Assembly: GCA_033809995.1 (NCBI GenBank) | Contig: JAPXKQ010000055.1 | Coordinates: forward strand, 1-14,178 | DNA: 14,178 nt | Source: Paratissierella sp033809995 | Lineage (GTDB): Bacteria > Bacillota > Clostridia > Tissierellales > Tissierellaceae | Reading direction: 5' to 3' | Part shown: in pieces, positions 1 to 8,532 of the stretch | Position numbering within the stretch: the first letter of the stretch is position 1 | Layout of the letters: every line of letters begins with the position of its first letter | The notes under the pieces: model-generated | What the model saw: only the letters and a program-made list of their open reading frames with translations | Told to the model about the DNA's origin: nothing | Database searches by the model: none | Position numbers and translations under genes: made by a program

Positions 1-2
1 AC

Positions 3-3000
3 CTTATAGTTATTAAAGTAGTAGCTAAAGCTAGGCGGACAGAAACATATTACAGAACAGTAGGCTGGGCAATTTATACTAAAAATACATTTGCACCAAC
101 CAACCTTCCAGAAGATCAATATATTATTGGAAGTAGAGATATCCATAGATCAGAAAAGTGGGGAGTAGTAGGCTCACCATTAATGGATGGATCAGAATTC
201 ATCACAACAAGTAGTGAGAGTGTAATAAACGGATTTAACTATGCAGATTTCCGAATGAATAAAAAAGATATATATAGTGCGTTCATGAAAAAAGGAACAA
301 AGTTTGATAAAAGCATGATCCAGAGTGATGGAAAGATTAAACTGTATATTAGTGGTATTACAGGTGTTTCTTATCAAGGTATTAAACGTGGTCCAGCAAT
401 AAACCTTGCACATATGCAAGATCTTATGAGAGGTAATGGATTGGGAGCATTTGCAGGCTCTATGATTAAATATTTTAATATTCATACATGGATTTGGCTA
501 GAAGGACAAAATGTTATTTCCTATTATGACATAAGCACAGGTAAAAGATTAGAATTTAAGGAACTATCACCTAGATTTAGATCGAATAACCCTGCTACTT
601 TAGGAACAGTAAAATTCCCTACAAAATTTGAGAAAGATGGCATTGTATATACAGCGAAGTATTCCACAATGTATCCTTGGACAGGGCTACCTGAAACAAA
701 AGACTATTCAATGGAAAAGCAATTTGAATTATTAGTAAAAGGTGGCAGAGGACATGAATTATATATTCATAGCCGATTAAAACAAGCTATTGATGATTAT
801 AAAAACTTCCCTTGGACAAATCCAGGAGTAGTTGGAGAATTTAATAAAGTAGATGTAGATCCATACAAAGAAGAAAATGAGAGAACAAATAGTGCTTTTA
901 ATCCATTTGGAAGTACAGTATACGTGTTTTATGAACCTGAAGCATTAGACGTGGTTGCCTATGATAAAACAACAGGAAAACCATTATTAGAAGCAAAGTC
1001 AAAAAATCAAGGTGGCAAAAAAGTATATGAGTTTGACGAAACCCTTGAAATAGATGGCAGAAAGTATGAATTTGAAGAATCCTCATATAGAGAAAAACGA
1101 GATATTAAAACAGACAAAATTGAAACTTTAGCAGATGTTAAAGCCGGCAAAGGTGTTATGAATGAAAAAGACATTAAAGTTTCTGAAAATAGACTTATAA
1201 CAGTAAATGCAGATGTTGAACAACCGGTAATAAGAGCATCTTATAAGCCAATAGGTGGAATAACAGTTTTATCATATAACAAGGATGATGGAGAATTATT
1301 AGATCGAAAAATTGTTGATCCAGCACCTGAATACACTGTTCCAGAAACAATTAAGCAAGATAAAGATGTATATAAAGCAGTACAAATTAGCTACAAATTA
1401 GATAAAGATCCAAACGTAGATATTGCAGAAACTAAAGGCAATCCGCCAGTAATGACAGAGGAAGATATTAACGTAACACCTGGAAATAAAGTAATTTTAA
1501 ATACAGGAGATCATCTTAAAGATCACATTGTACGCGTAGAATACGAACTAGAAAAACCAAAAGATATTGAGGGAGCAGAATATATTATACCTGCCCAGCA
1601 TTTAACAAAGAAATTTAGATTTTTAACCTTTACCCCACAAGTTGAAAACGTAACACCATTACCAGAAGTGGAAGATAGTACACATAGATATTCTTGTGAT
1701 GGATGTGAAAAAGATGATAAAGGGAAACTATATTGTCCTGGTAATCATGAATGTACAATAAAAACTAAGATACAATATGGACAAAACTTATTTGACTGGA
1801 ATGATAATTATAGTCAATCAGTATTCAAGCCTTTTGATAAATATGTGTTTGCATCAATTATGGGTAAACATAATTTAACAAAGTTTATAGTACCAGCACA
1901 TGCATCCGGTGGTTCTTTTGAAATTCGTGTAACTCCAGACTTAGAATTTGTATCCCATCGATATGGAGTAGATAAATGCTATCCAACTTTTGCAAAATAT
2001 ATGGCAACGCAAAATGCAGCTGCTAAAGAATATTTACAAAGTGGCGATTTAATGGGATCCTTCACAGAAGGATTAAAACCAACTGGACATTATACTAATA
2101 CGGGCGGAGAAGTACCAATTAGTATATCACTTGCAAGCCCAGGAAATCATACAACTCCGCATGGAATGGAATACATTATTTATAAAATTCATAGCGGATG
2201 TGGTAACGGAACTTTAATTGAGAAGACAGGAATAATTTCTCCTTCAGATTACACAACTAATGTTTATCCAGGGACGGTAATTGCAGAACCAACTTATATT
2301 GCGAAAACTCTACCTGTTGCAGAAAGAGAATCTAAAGTAGAAAAAACACAAGTAGTAGGCAAAACAGATAAAGTTATAACAATTATACAATCTCCAAAAG
2401 AACCTATAAAATTTTATCCAACTTATAAAATGTATACTAGTGGAATTGATACATGGGTATTAGGTAAACAGCAACGTAACTTTATGCCTATAGACATATT
2501 CCAGGTAGAAATTTTAGATCCTACCAATGAAACACCAATCAAAGTAGAAGCTCCATGGTCACGTGATGCTAAAGATAAAGGAAATCAAAACCTAAAAGGT
2601 GGCTATACATATAAAGTATCAGCAAATCAGCCAGTGAAAATAAAAGTTACATCTTATATCCATGTACCAGCAGAAGGGTATGTCGAAGGTGCAACGACTG
2701 AACGTAATAACAGGATAAAGCAACATGAAAATCTAGTAAATCAATTAAAGCAAAAATCATCTTACAACATAGTTACTAACTTACCTGAAAGCTTTAAAGA
2801 ATCTTATCCATCTGAATGGAAAGTTACAAACCCATATAAGAAAGGTGGGGATAATACAGCGAAGTCAAGGATAGGAGAATTTACTTCATTCAATGCTACA
2901 AGTGCAGCTACAACAAAGACTACTATTTCAGTAAATAATATTCCTGCCAACATTGCAGCTATGTCACAAACTAAACAACGTATAGATGCTCAGTTAGAGA

Positions 3001-3296
3001 AAAAAGATTGGTATATAGAAAAGTTTGATAATGGTATAGAAGTGATAAAACAAGAAACTATCATTACTACAACATTTGTAGGAGCAAGTCAGGTTAACTT
3101 TATTAGAAATGGTGGAGATAGCTATAATACATTAGCAAAAGCAGTAGGTAATATCCCTGCAAATAAACATGGTATTACATTAGCATTATATTCAAAAGAA
3201 CTAACAGTAAATGGAGAGAAAGTGTCAGAATACAAGCAGATGTTTGCACCGTTTTTATTTAATGTACGTGGAACGTTATATGACGATAGAAATTAA
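3..3296 (+). CDS. Large extracellular repeat protein, 5' end outside window (partial)
   Basis: The reading frame is open from base 3, so the visible 1097 codons are the C-terminal part of a larger protein. The Met at 183 has no ribosome binding site and is not a credible start. Visible residues 171-519 contain three units that each open with a V-x-(S/A)-Y-x-(D/K)-x-x-(T/D)-G-(K/E) turn (DISTGKRL, DKTTGKPL, NKDDGELL) and close with a strand such as VIRASYKP or VRVEYELEKP. This resembles MucBP/Ig-like beta repeats of Gram-positive surface proteins. A cysteine cluster C-x2-C-x9-C-x5-C follows (bases 1695-1754), with more cysteines at CYPT and SGCGNGT. There is no LPxTG anchor or C-terminal membrane helix, so attachment, if any, is non-covalent or N-terminal. 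It sits directly upstream of the Tad genes, so a pilus-associated adhesin is a plausible inference. I cannot name the family of the C-terminal 500 residues. Confidence 0.85.
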   Translation, partial: LIVIKVVAKARRTETYYRTVGWAIYTKNTFAPTNLPEDQYIIGSRDIHRSEKWGVVGSPLMDGSEFITTSSESVINGFNYADFRMNKKDIYSAFMKKGTKFDKSMIQSDGKIKLYISGITGVSYQGIKRGPAINLAHMQDLMRGNGLGAFAGSMIKYFNIHTWIWLEGQNVISYYDISTGKRLEFKELSPRFRSNNPATLGTVKFPTKFEKDGIVYTAKYSTMYPWTGLPETKDYSMEKQFELLVKGGRGHELYIHSRLKQAIDDYKNFPWTNPGVVGEFNKVDVDPYKEENERTNSAFNPFGSTVYVFYEPEALDVVAYDKTTGKPLLEAKSKNQGGKKVYEFDETLEIDGRKYEFEESSYREKRDIKTDKIETLADVKAGKGVMNEKDIKVSENRLITVNADVEQPVIRASYKPIGGITVLSYNKDDGELLDRKIVDPAPEYTVPETIKQDKDVYKAVQISYKLDKDPNVDIAETKGNPPVMTEEDINVTPGNKVILNTGDHLKDHIVRVEYELEKPKDIEGAEYIIPAQHLTKKFRFLTFTPQVENVTPLPEVEDSTHRYSCDGCEKDDKGKLYCPGNHECTIKTKIQYGQNLFDWNDNYSQSVFKPFDKYVFASIMGKHNLTKFIVPAHASGGSFEIRVTPDLEFVSHRYGVDKCYPTFAKYMATQNAAAKEYLQSGDLMGSFTEGLKPTGHYTNTGGEVPISISLASPGNHTTPHGMEYIIYKIHSGCGNGTLIEKTGIISPSDYTTNVYPGTVIAEPTYIAKTLPVAERESKVEKTQVVGKTDKVITIIQSPKEPIKFYPTYKMYTSGIDTWVLGKQQRNFMPIDIFQVEILDPTNETPIKVEAPWSRDAKDKGNQNLKGGYTYKVSANQPVKIKVTSYIHVPAEGYVEGATTERNNRIKQHENLVNQLKQKSSYNIVTNLPESFKESYPSEWKVTNPYKKGGDNTAKSRIGEFTSFNATSAATTKTTISVNNIPANIAAMSQTKQRIDAQLEKKDWYIEKFDNGIEVIKQETIITTTFVGASQVNFIRNGGDSYNTLAKAVGNIPANKHGITLALYSKELTVNGEKVSEYKQMFAPFLFNVRGTLYDDRN
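513..1559 (+). repeat. Three divergent Ig/MucBP-like protein repeats
   Basis: Protein-level repeat within the large surface protein. The unit starts are at about bases 513, 951 and 1266 and share the YxDxxTGKxL-like turn; each unit closes on a beta strand followed by Pro or Lys-Pro. The first unit is longer than the other two. The DNA is not noticeably repetitive, so the duplication is old. Assignment to the MucBP superfamily is by pattern only. Confidence 0.5.
1695..1754 (+). other. Four-cysteine cluster in the surface protein
   Basis: Encodes CDGC, nine residues, then C-x5-C, with a His next to the last Cys (NHEC). The spacing suits either a small metal site or two disulfides. In an exported protein a disulfide knot or a structural metal site are both possible; the sequence does not decide between them. 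Confidence 0.45.
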
Positions 3297-3301
3297 TAAT
3301 T

Positions 3302-3334
3302 AATAATTAGGCTACAATCTGTAGCCTAATTATT
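3302..3334 (+). terminator. 14-bp hairpin after the surface protein gene
   Basis: Perfect inverted repeat: AATAATTAGGCTAC (3302-3315), loop AATCT, GTAGCCTAATTATT (3321-3334). It starts six bases after the TAA stop. The descending arm ends in a T-rich stretch but no long U run follows, so termination may be partial. It separates the surface protein gene from the cpaB-like gene 29 bases further on. Confidence 0.7.
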
Positions 3335-3362
3335 CAAGTAATTTTAAGGAAGGGAAAGAAAT

Positions 3363-4268
3363 ATGAAAAAAAAGGTTGGTAAACTAACGAATCGAAGTGC
3401 ATTTATCAGAAGTATTTTAATCAATATATCAGCAGCAGCATTTCTCTTTGTAACACTAGGAGCTTTATATTATTTAAATAAAAGTGCAGACGAAACTGTT
3501 GAGGTTATACGTGTAAGGGATAGTATATATGCTAATCAAGTTATTACAGAAGAGAATGTAGAAAAATATAATATGAGAAAATCTGAATGGAATAATAATC
3601 AGGATATCATTTTATGGGAAAACAAAGATCAATGCATTAATAAATACGCTACATATTTTATTAGAGGAAAAGGATATATATTTGAAGATTCCTATACAGA
3701 TACAAAACCAGCTAAAAATCCTTGGATGAGTGAAGTTGATAAGGACAAAATATTAATTACTTTACCATACAACAGTAAAGAAGCATTTGGAAACATTCTA
3801 ACGCCTGGCGATAATGTAAGAATTGACATAGCATATGATGGCAAAGAAGTTACCGACTATGCAGAATTTGCAAATGTAGAAAGTAAAGCAATGCAAGAAA
3901 CCTTATTTGACCAAATTAAGGTTATAGACCTTTTAAATAATAGTGGTAACAGTATTTATGACTATTATTATGATTTATTACAAATGTCTATTGCAGAAAG
4001 AGAAGAAGTATTAAAAGATACTAGCTTTTTAAGTAACGTCATGCCTGCCTCAATGCTTTTAGAAGTTGATGATAAACAGTTTGCTCAATTTGCTAAGGCT
4101 AAAAAATTGCCAGGAATTACATATACAATCGGATTGTTATATAGAGAAGAAGGATCTATTATTTTGGATCAATTTAAAGATATATCAAGAGAAATATCTA
4201 AGAGTATTAACGATCATGAGTTACAGACTATAACAAATACAAACAGTAATTCAGGAAGTGCAAACTAA
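3363..4268 (+). CDS. cpaB: CpaB/RcpC-like SAF-domain pilus assembly protein
   Basis: Accessory component of a Tad/Flp-type pilus machine, expected to be anchored in the membrane with its bulk outside. There is a basic N-terminus, one membrane helix at about residues 17-38, then an SAF-like region at about 46-112 (VIRVRDSIYANQVITEENV is the typical SAF opening) and a second conserved block at about 128-160 with LTPGDNVRI, matching the PGDxV signature of CpaB/RcpC. The length of 301 residues is normal for the family. The ATG at 3363 follows an AAGGAAGGG ribosome site (3346-3354). It is first of the Tad gene run, in the position cpaB often holds. In Gram-negative bacteria CpaB works with the secretin; no secretin gene is visible here, so its role in this presumed monoderm must differ, perhaps as a wall-crossing or periplasm-like scaffold. 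The C-terminal tail (about 280-301) is Asn/Ser rich and looks unstructured. Confidence 0.82.
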   Translation: MKKKVGKLTNRSAFIRSILINISAAAFLFVTLGALYYLNKSADETVEVIRVRDSIYANQVITEENVEKYNMRKSEWNNNQDIILWENKDQCINKYATYFIRGKGYIFEDSYTDTKPAKNPWMSEVDKDKILITLPYNSKEAFGNILTPGDNVRIDIAYDGKEVTDYAEFANVESKAMQETLFDQIKVIDLLNNSGNSIYDYYYDLLQMSIAEREEVLKDTSFLSNVMPASMLLEVDDKQFAQFAKAKKLPGITYTIGLLYREEGSIILDQFKDISREISKSINDHELQTITNTNSNSGSAN

Positions 4269-4270
4269 GA

Positions 4271-4277
4271 TAGGAGG
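4271..4277 (+). promoter_or_regulatory. Ribosome binding site fixing the GTG start at 4286
   Basis: TAGGAGG lies 8 bases before GTG 4286. The other GTG, at 4282, is in a different frame and too close to the site. Confidence 0.8.
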
Positions 4278-4285
4278 CAAAGTGA

Positions 4286-5137
4286 GTGCAAATAGTAAAA
4301 GACCTATTGAAAATTCTATCAGAGGGAGAAAAGGACGAAGATATAAAACTTGACATCTTAGGAAATGTTTACGGATTTTATAAAATGAGTGGTGGATCAG
4401 GTTCATCTACTTTAATCCTTGAAACAGCTACTTTACTTGCAAAAGAAGATATTAAGGTTTGTATAATAGACGCTGATCCACTGAGTAGCTTTTATATTAA
4501 CAAGTTTATAGGGTGTGAAGAAACGCAAAAAACATGCAACAACTCAATTATGAGTAGGTTAATGAATAGTACATTACCTATAAAAAATTGTCTAGTAAGC
4601 ACGCCTAATGAGAACTTGAAGATCTTAGGATTTGGGCTTCAGACAGGCTATAAGGATATATTTAATTTAGATTTTGATAGCATAAATAAGCTATTTTTAG
4701 AGGCAAAAGAATATTTTGATGTGGTTCTTATAGATATACCGAATGCTCCTCACATGGAGCCAGTATTAAGTGCAGTGAATATTTCAAACGTAATATATAG
4801 TATGTGGAACTTTAATTTTGAAAATATAAGTAAGCAATTAAAAATAAGAGAGTTGTTTGCAGAAGCAGGATTTGAGTATAAATTTAACAGTATTATTATA
4901 GGGTTCATGCCACCAGGCTATTCTATTAAAAGCACTATAGAAAAGCAACATCCTTCTTTTCACGTTCTTATGGAAGTTCCTTATGTTAAAGAGTTCCATG
5001 AGCAAACACTTAACTATACATCGTTTCTATCTAGCATAGGAAATACTAAGACTACAAAGGCTTATTGTGAGTGTGTAGATTTTCTAATAAGGGAAATTCT
5101 TAACGGAATAGGAGGCGAAGAAAGTGCTAACTCTTGA
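4286..5137 (+). CDS. tadZ: Short TadZ/CpaE-like MinD-family protein with degenerate P-loop
   Basis: MinD/ParA-superfamily protein in the position of TadZ/CpaE, which localises the Tad machine. The fold signature is present in order: P-loop region at residues 34-42 (MSGGSGSST), a Walker A' strand VCIIDADP at 58-65, and a Walker B strand DVVLIDIPN at 145-153. Compared with the canonical KGGxGKTT, both the signature Lys (position 35) and the catalytic P-loop Lys (position 40) are Ser, so ATP hydrolysis is doubtful. A Lys at 33 is the only nearby substitute. Atypical P-loops are known among TadZ proteins. At 283 residues it lacks the N-terminal receiver-like domain of full-length TadZ; receiver-like domains are instead found in the protein at 11269-13944. 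The GTG start is set by the TAGGAGG at 4271. Its last 14 bases overlap the cpaF-like gene, indicating translational coupling. Confidence 0.78.
   Translation: MQIVKDLLKILSEGEKDEDIKLDILGNVYGFYKMSGGSGSSTLILETATLLAKEDIKVCIIDADPLSSFYINKFIGCEETQKTCNNSIMSRLMNSTLPIKNCLVSTPNENLKILGFGLQTGYKDIFNLDFDSINKLFLEAKEYFDVVLIDIPNAPHMEPVLSAVNISNVIYSMWNFNFENISKQLKIRELFAEAGFEYKFNSIIIGFMPPGYSIKSTIEKQHPSFHVLMEVPYVKEFHEQTLNYTSFLSSIGNTKTTKAYCECVDFLIREILNGIGGEESANS
5109..5115 (+). promoter_or_regulatory. Ribosome binding site fixing the GTG start at 5124
   Basis: TAGGAGG with an 8-base spacer to GTG 5124, located inside the end of the preceding gene. The motif and spacing are identical to the site at 4271. Confidence 0.8.
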
Positions 5138-6605
5138 TAATTATCGTCGAATGAAAGACAAAACAAATTTAGAGAATATAGCAGATCGTACAGAACTTTC
5201 TTTCGAAGAATGTAAAGAAAAAATCTTAAAAAAGATTAAAGAAGAGCAGCTAAAAGTATCTATTGCAGAGGCAGATCATCAAAAAATAGCAAAAGACATC
5301 ATAGATAGCTTTATACGTGAGAAAAAACCGCATGTTATAGGGTACACAAGCAATAATGAATTACTTATTGAAAGCCTAATAAAAGACTTAGAAGATCATA
5401 TTTTAAATTGGGGAATATTAACACCACTAAAAGAAAATCCAAAGGTACAAGAAATACAGCTGAATGGACCAGTAATATTTTATGATCGTGGTAATGGCTA
5501 TGAAATATATAGGGATGAAGAGGGAAACGCTATTAATTTTAGAAATCCACAAGAGTCCATGGATTTTTTAAATAGCATTATGATGTATGATGAAAAAAGG
5601 TTAAAGCAAAATGAACCACTAGTAAATGCAAGAACCATTCAAGGATATAGAGTATCAGCAACACATCCATCTGTTTTCGCAGCTCATCCAACAGAACCAA
5701 CAGTAACATGGCCAACTGCAACAATACGTATTCCTACAGCTCAATCATTCTCAGAAGAGGACTTTATTAAAAACAATACATTTTGCAAAGAAATGTCTGA
5801 CACAATAAAGCTTTTTGCAAGATCACTTGTACCTGTGGCAGTTGTTGGTTCTACAGGATCAGGTAAGTCAACTATATTAGACTTTATAGCTTCAAATTTT
5901 GATGATAGACATAGGACAATTTTCATTCAAGATCCAGCAGAAATTAATAAAAGAAAAATAGTAGACGGTGTTATGGTAAACAATGCAATATATTGGGAAG
6001 CAGATGATACAGCAGATCCTGATAATCATAATAGTGCTACTGTATACAATATGATAGTCCACTCATTAAGAAATTCGCCAGATAATCTATGTTTAGGAGA
6101 AATACGTAGAAGTAGTGAGTTTGGTGCAGCGTCTAATGCGGCTCAAACAGGGCACGTTTTCACGACAACTTTTCATGCGGGATCTGATATAGGAGCACTA
6201 GATAGATTTGCACTAGAAATGTCTAGTCACAGAAGAATAGATATTTATATTGCAAGAGAAATGGTGTGCGAGTTTTTACCTATTATTATACATATTGAAA
6301 GATTAGGGGATGGCACTAGAAAGATCTTAAAAATAACAGAAGTTAAGGGTTATGATAGAACGAAAAACGAGTATATAATTAATCCTCTTTTTAAATTTAG
6401 AATTAAAGATACTGTCTTAGTGGATGGTAATAAACGTATTACAGGAGATTTCGTACAACTTAATAATATATCACCTGAATTAGAAGATAAGTTACTAAAA
6501 GCAGCCATTCCTCGTTCTGATATCAATAAAATAAAATTACCTGAAGGAGAGAGAGAGCGTGTAATAAAGGAAGTGAGGTACGAAAATGCTAAGGAACTTT
6601 CTTAG
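5124..6605 (+). CDS. cpaF: CpaF/TadA-type secretion ATPase
   Basis: Hexameric cytoplasmic ATPase of the type II/IV secretion superfamily that drives Tad pilus assembly. Residues 1-90 form a charged helical N-terminal region. Conserved features follow in order: arginines in RTIQGYRVSATHP, Walker A GSTGSGKST at 242-250 with Lys248, an Asp-box-like IFIQDPAE shortly after, Walker B region CLGEIRR at 323-329 with Glu326, QTGH at 341-344, and the His box TTFHA at 348-352. All key residues look intact. The length of 493 is typical of CpaF. Two deviations from the usual family sequence are visible: an acidic insert-like stretch DDTADPDNHN before the Walker B, and GEIRRSSE in place of the common GEVRGGE. 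The start is GTG; the 5' end overlaps the TadZ-like gene by 14 bases and the 3' end overlaps tadB by 20 bases. Confidence 0.93.
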   Translation: MLTLDNYRRMKDKTNLENIADRTELSFEECKEKILKKIKEEQLKVSIAEADHQKIAKDIIDSFIREKKPHVIGYTSNNELLIESLIKDLEDHILNWGILTPLKENPKVQEIQLNGPVIFYDRGNGYEIYRDEEGNAINFRNPQESMDFLNSIMMYDEKRLKQNEPLVNARTIQGYRVSATHPSVFAAHPTEPTVTWPTATIRIPTAQSFSEEDFIKNNTFCKEMSDTIKLFARSLVPVAVVGSTGSGKSTILDFIASNFDDRHRTIFIQDPAEINKRKIVDGVMVNNAIYWEADDTADPDNHNSATVYNMIVHSLRNSPDNLCLGEIRRSSEFGAASNAAQTGHVFTTTFHAGSDIGALDRFALEMSSHRRIDIYIAREMVCEFLPIIIHIERLGDGTRKILKITEVKGYDRTKNEYIINPLFKFRIKDTVLVDGNKRITGDFVQLNNISPELEDKLLKAAIPRSDINKIKLPEGERERVIKEVRYENAKELS

Positions 6606-7542
6606 TTATTGTGCAATAGGATGCACGATTTATATAGTTCTTAGGATATTTAAAGTTAACTATTTCAAGACATTATATAACTTACTACAATACGCATTTT
6701 ATAAAGTAGGAAATTTTAATTTTAAGACGATGAACAAAACGCAACAAGCAAAAGTTTTAACTACTAAGAAATCTTTTCATGATTCTTTTTATTATAAAAT
6801 AGTTAACTCAATTATCGTGGATTTAGATATCAGGGAATATGCGACAGTAGAAGGACTAACAAGTTTAATCGCATTTATATGTTTCGTAATAGCCATGCCT
6901 ATAGGTATTTTACTCAATTCTGTATTTTTATTAATAAGCTCGTTTATTCTATGGTTTGTTTTATCTATATCAATTCTCTATATGATATCTCGAAATGGGC
7001 ATGAAGAAAGAGAAAATGCCATTATGGATACGATAGATTTACTTATCAACAATATTGAAAGAGGAGTACTTGCTTCGATCACTGAAAATGTAGATTTAAT
7101 TAATCCACTCATTAGAGAACATTTTGAGATATTCATAGTAAAGGTAACAAAACATAATTATAGCTTTAGGCATGCCATGACAGAATTAAATGAGACATTA
7201 GGAGACACATTTACTGATTTTGCAAAAAAGGCTATTCAATTTGAAGAAAATGAAACTGAAGGTATGAAAGACATTTTCCTTGATAATATAGACTATAATT
7301 CTGAGACAAGAGCAATAAATGCTGAAAAAAATAGGTTTTTTACAGCAGTAAATAATGAATATTTGATAGCTATAGGATTACTAGGAGTTTTAGCGTTGTT
7401 TTACCTTATAACAACTAAAGGATTATTTGAAGCTATAGCTCAAAGTGCAATATATAAAGGAATTATAGTTGCTAACTTTATTCTTATTATAGGATCATTC
7501 GCATGGATGCAGTATCTTAGGGTTGATATTAGAAAGGATTAG
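6586..7542 (+). CDS. tadB: TadB-like inner-membrane platform protein
   Basis: Polytopic T2SSF-family protein that should form the membrane platform on which the CpaF ATPase acts. Hydrophobic segments lie at about residues 6-22, 91-110, 113-134, 259-277 and 290-310. The cytosolic T2SSF helical region is at about 145-255 (from NAIMDTIDLLINN to SETRAINAEKNR), in the usual place between the second and third conserved membrane pairs. The length of 318 is normal for TadB. The start ATG at 6586 is preceded by a GAGGT ribosome site six bases away and lies inside the last codons of cpaF, so the two are probably translationally coupled. The identity as TadB rather than TadC rests on order (directly after cpaF, before the second T2SSF gene) and length. 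Confidence 0.85.
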   Translation: MLRNFLSYCAIGCTIYIVLRIFKVNYFKTLYNLLQYAFYKVGNFNFKTMNKTQQAKVLTTKKSFHDSFYYKIVNSIIVDLDIREYATVEGLTSLIAFICFVIAMPIGILLNSVFLLISSFILWFVLSISILYMISRNGHEERENAIMDTIDLLINNIERGVLASITENVDLINPLIREHFEIFIVKVTKHNYSFRHAMTELNETLGDTFTDFAKKAIQFEENETEGMKDIFLDNIDYNSETRAINAEKNRFFTAVNNEYLIAIGLLGVLALFYLITTKGLFEAIAQSAIYKGIIVANFILIIGSFAWMQYLRVDIRKD

Positions 7543-7551
7543 AAAGGAGGG
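7543..7551 (+). promoter_or_regulatory. Ribosome binding site fixing the TTG start at 7561
   Basis: AAAGGAGGG begins right after the tadB stop and lies 9 bases before TTG 7561. No in-frame ATG nearby competes. Confidence 0.8.
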
Positions 7552-7560
7552 AGACTTACA

Positions 7561-8502
7561 TTGTCATTGAGTTTTATCTTAACAGTAACGATTTTAACAC
7601 TTGTTATTGCTATAATTTATAAAATAATCAAAGCAAATTTAGGTAAATCATTCGATAGCCAAAGAACCTTGAACTCTTTAAACAAAGAGAATAAGAAGAA
7701 AGCTAAACAATTAGTTAGAAGAAGAAAGTTTACTAAAATCACAGATCTATTGTATGATCTCTTTTCTAATCAAAGCAGCTTATTACAGCCTAATCAAAGA
7801 CAAATAGATACATTAAGTTATTATGCTACAAGGCTGAATAAAACAATTTTTGGTGTAAAAGTAACGTTTAAGCATCTATATCTTTTAAAATGCTTATTAG
7901 CTACACTAGGATTTTTTGTAATAGCCATATTAGCGACCATTGAATTAAAGTTTTTATTATTATTATTGTTATTGCCAGTCCTCTATATTTCTCCCAATTT
8001 TGTGCTAGAAGAAATAGTTGCAAAAAAGAATGTTGAGATAAAAAAAGAATTTGCTGACTTTTATTCAGTATTCTTTTATCAACTAAGACATAAAGAGAAC
8101 AGAAATATGAGGCTTAAAAATATAGCAGAATCATATCTTCCACGTGCTGGCAAAGAAATGGAACAGCTCATAAGAAACTTTTGTGTAGACTGTAAAGTAA
8201 GTGAAGCTGATGCATTAAAAAATTTAAAAAGAAATTATAGAATTCCACATGTCTACCGCTTTTGTTCAATCATGAACTGTATCATTTCAGGAAAATACGG
8301 GGAGTCAATAGGCTCAAATTTAACCAACTTTAAGAATGAACTCCGTAAAGAAAAAATTGATAACATGAGGGAGGTGTTAAAAAACAAGAAAAAGCAATCT
8401 GCTTTTTGCCAATACATTGTTTATATTATATTGGCTGAAATAACAATAGGATATGTTGTTTACTCAACAACAAATGTATTTTTACCTTTATTTACTAAAT
8501 AA
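7561..8502 (+). CDS. tadC: TadC-like inner-membrane platform protein
   Basis: Second T2SSF-type platform protein, expected to pair with TadB in the membrane under the CpaF ATPase. Membrane segments are at about residues 4-24, 106-127, 129-148 and 282-303, with a Leu run (FLLLLLLLPV) in the third. The cytosolic helical T2SSF region spans about 160-275 and includes EFADFYSVFFYQLRH and the late GKYGESIGSNL turn, which fits the family's glycine-containing G-x-x-x-x-x-A/S-L region. A basic linker (KKKAKQLVRRRK, about 46-57) faces the cytosol. The length of 313 is typical. The TTG start is supported by a strong ribosome site with 9-base spacing. The gene follows tadB by 18 bases and is followed by the 54-codon peptide gene. 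Confidence 0.84.
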   Translation: MSLSFILTVTILTLVIAIIYKIIKANLGKSFDSQRTLNSLNKENKKKAKQLVRRRKFTKITDLLYDLFSNQSSLLQPNQRQIDTLSYYATRLNKTIFGVKVTFKHLYLLKCLLATLGFFVIAILATIELKFLLLLLLLPVLYISPNFVLEEIVAKKNVEIKKEFADFYSVFFYQLRHKENRNMRLKNIAESYLPRAGKEMEQLIRNFCVDCKVSEADALKNLKRNYRIPHVYRFCSIMNCIISGKYGESIGSNLTNFKNELRKEKIDNMREVLKNKKKQSAFCQYIVYIILAEITIGYVVYSTTNVFLPLFTK

Positions 8503-8517
8503 AAACATACATATTAA

Positions 8518-8524
8518 AAGGAGG
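8518..8524 (+). promoter_or_regulatory. Strong ribosome binding site for the 54-codon peptide
   Basis: AAGGAGG, close to a full match to the anti-Shine-Dalgarno sequence, eight bases before ATG 8533. It supports translation of this short gene. Confidence 0.85.
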
Positions 8525-8532
8525 AATAAATA

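Noticed and set aside
183..185. ATG 183 as start of the first gene
   Set aside because: No Shine-Dalgarno sequence precedes it and the frame is open with protein-like composition back to the window edge, so the gene starts upstream.
3335..3362. Promoter for the Tad genes just after the hairpin
   Set aside because: No convincing -35/-10 pair is visible in the short gap; the operon may read through from upstream or start inside the preceding gene.
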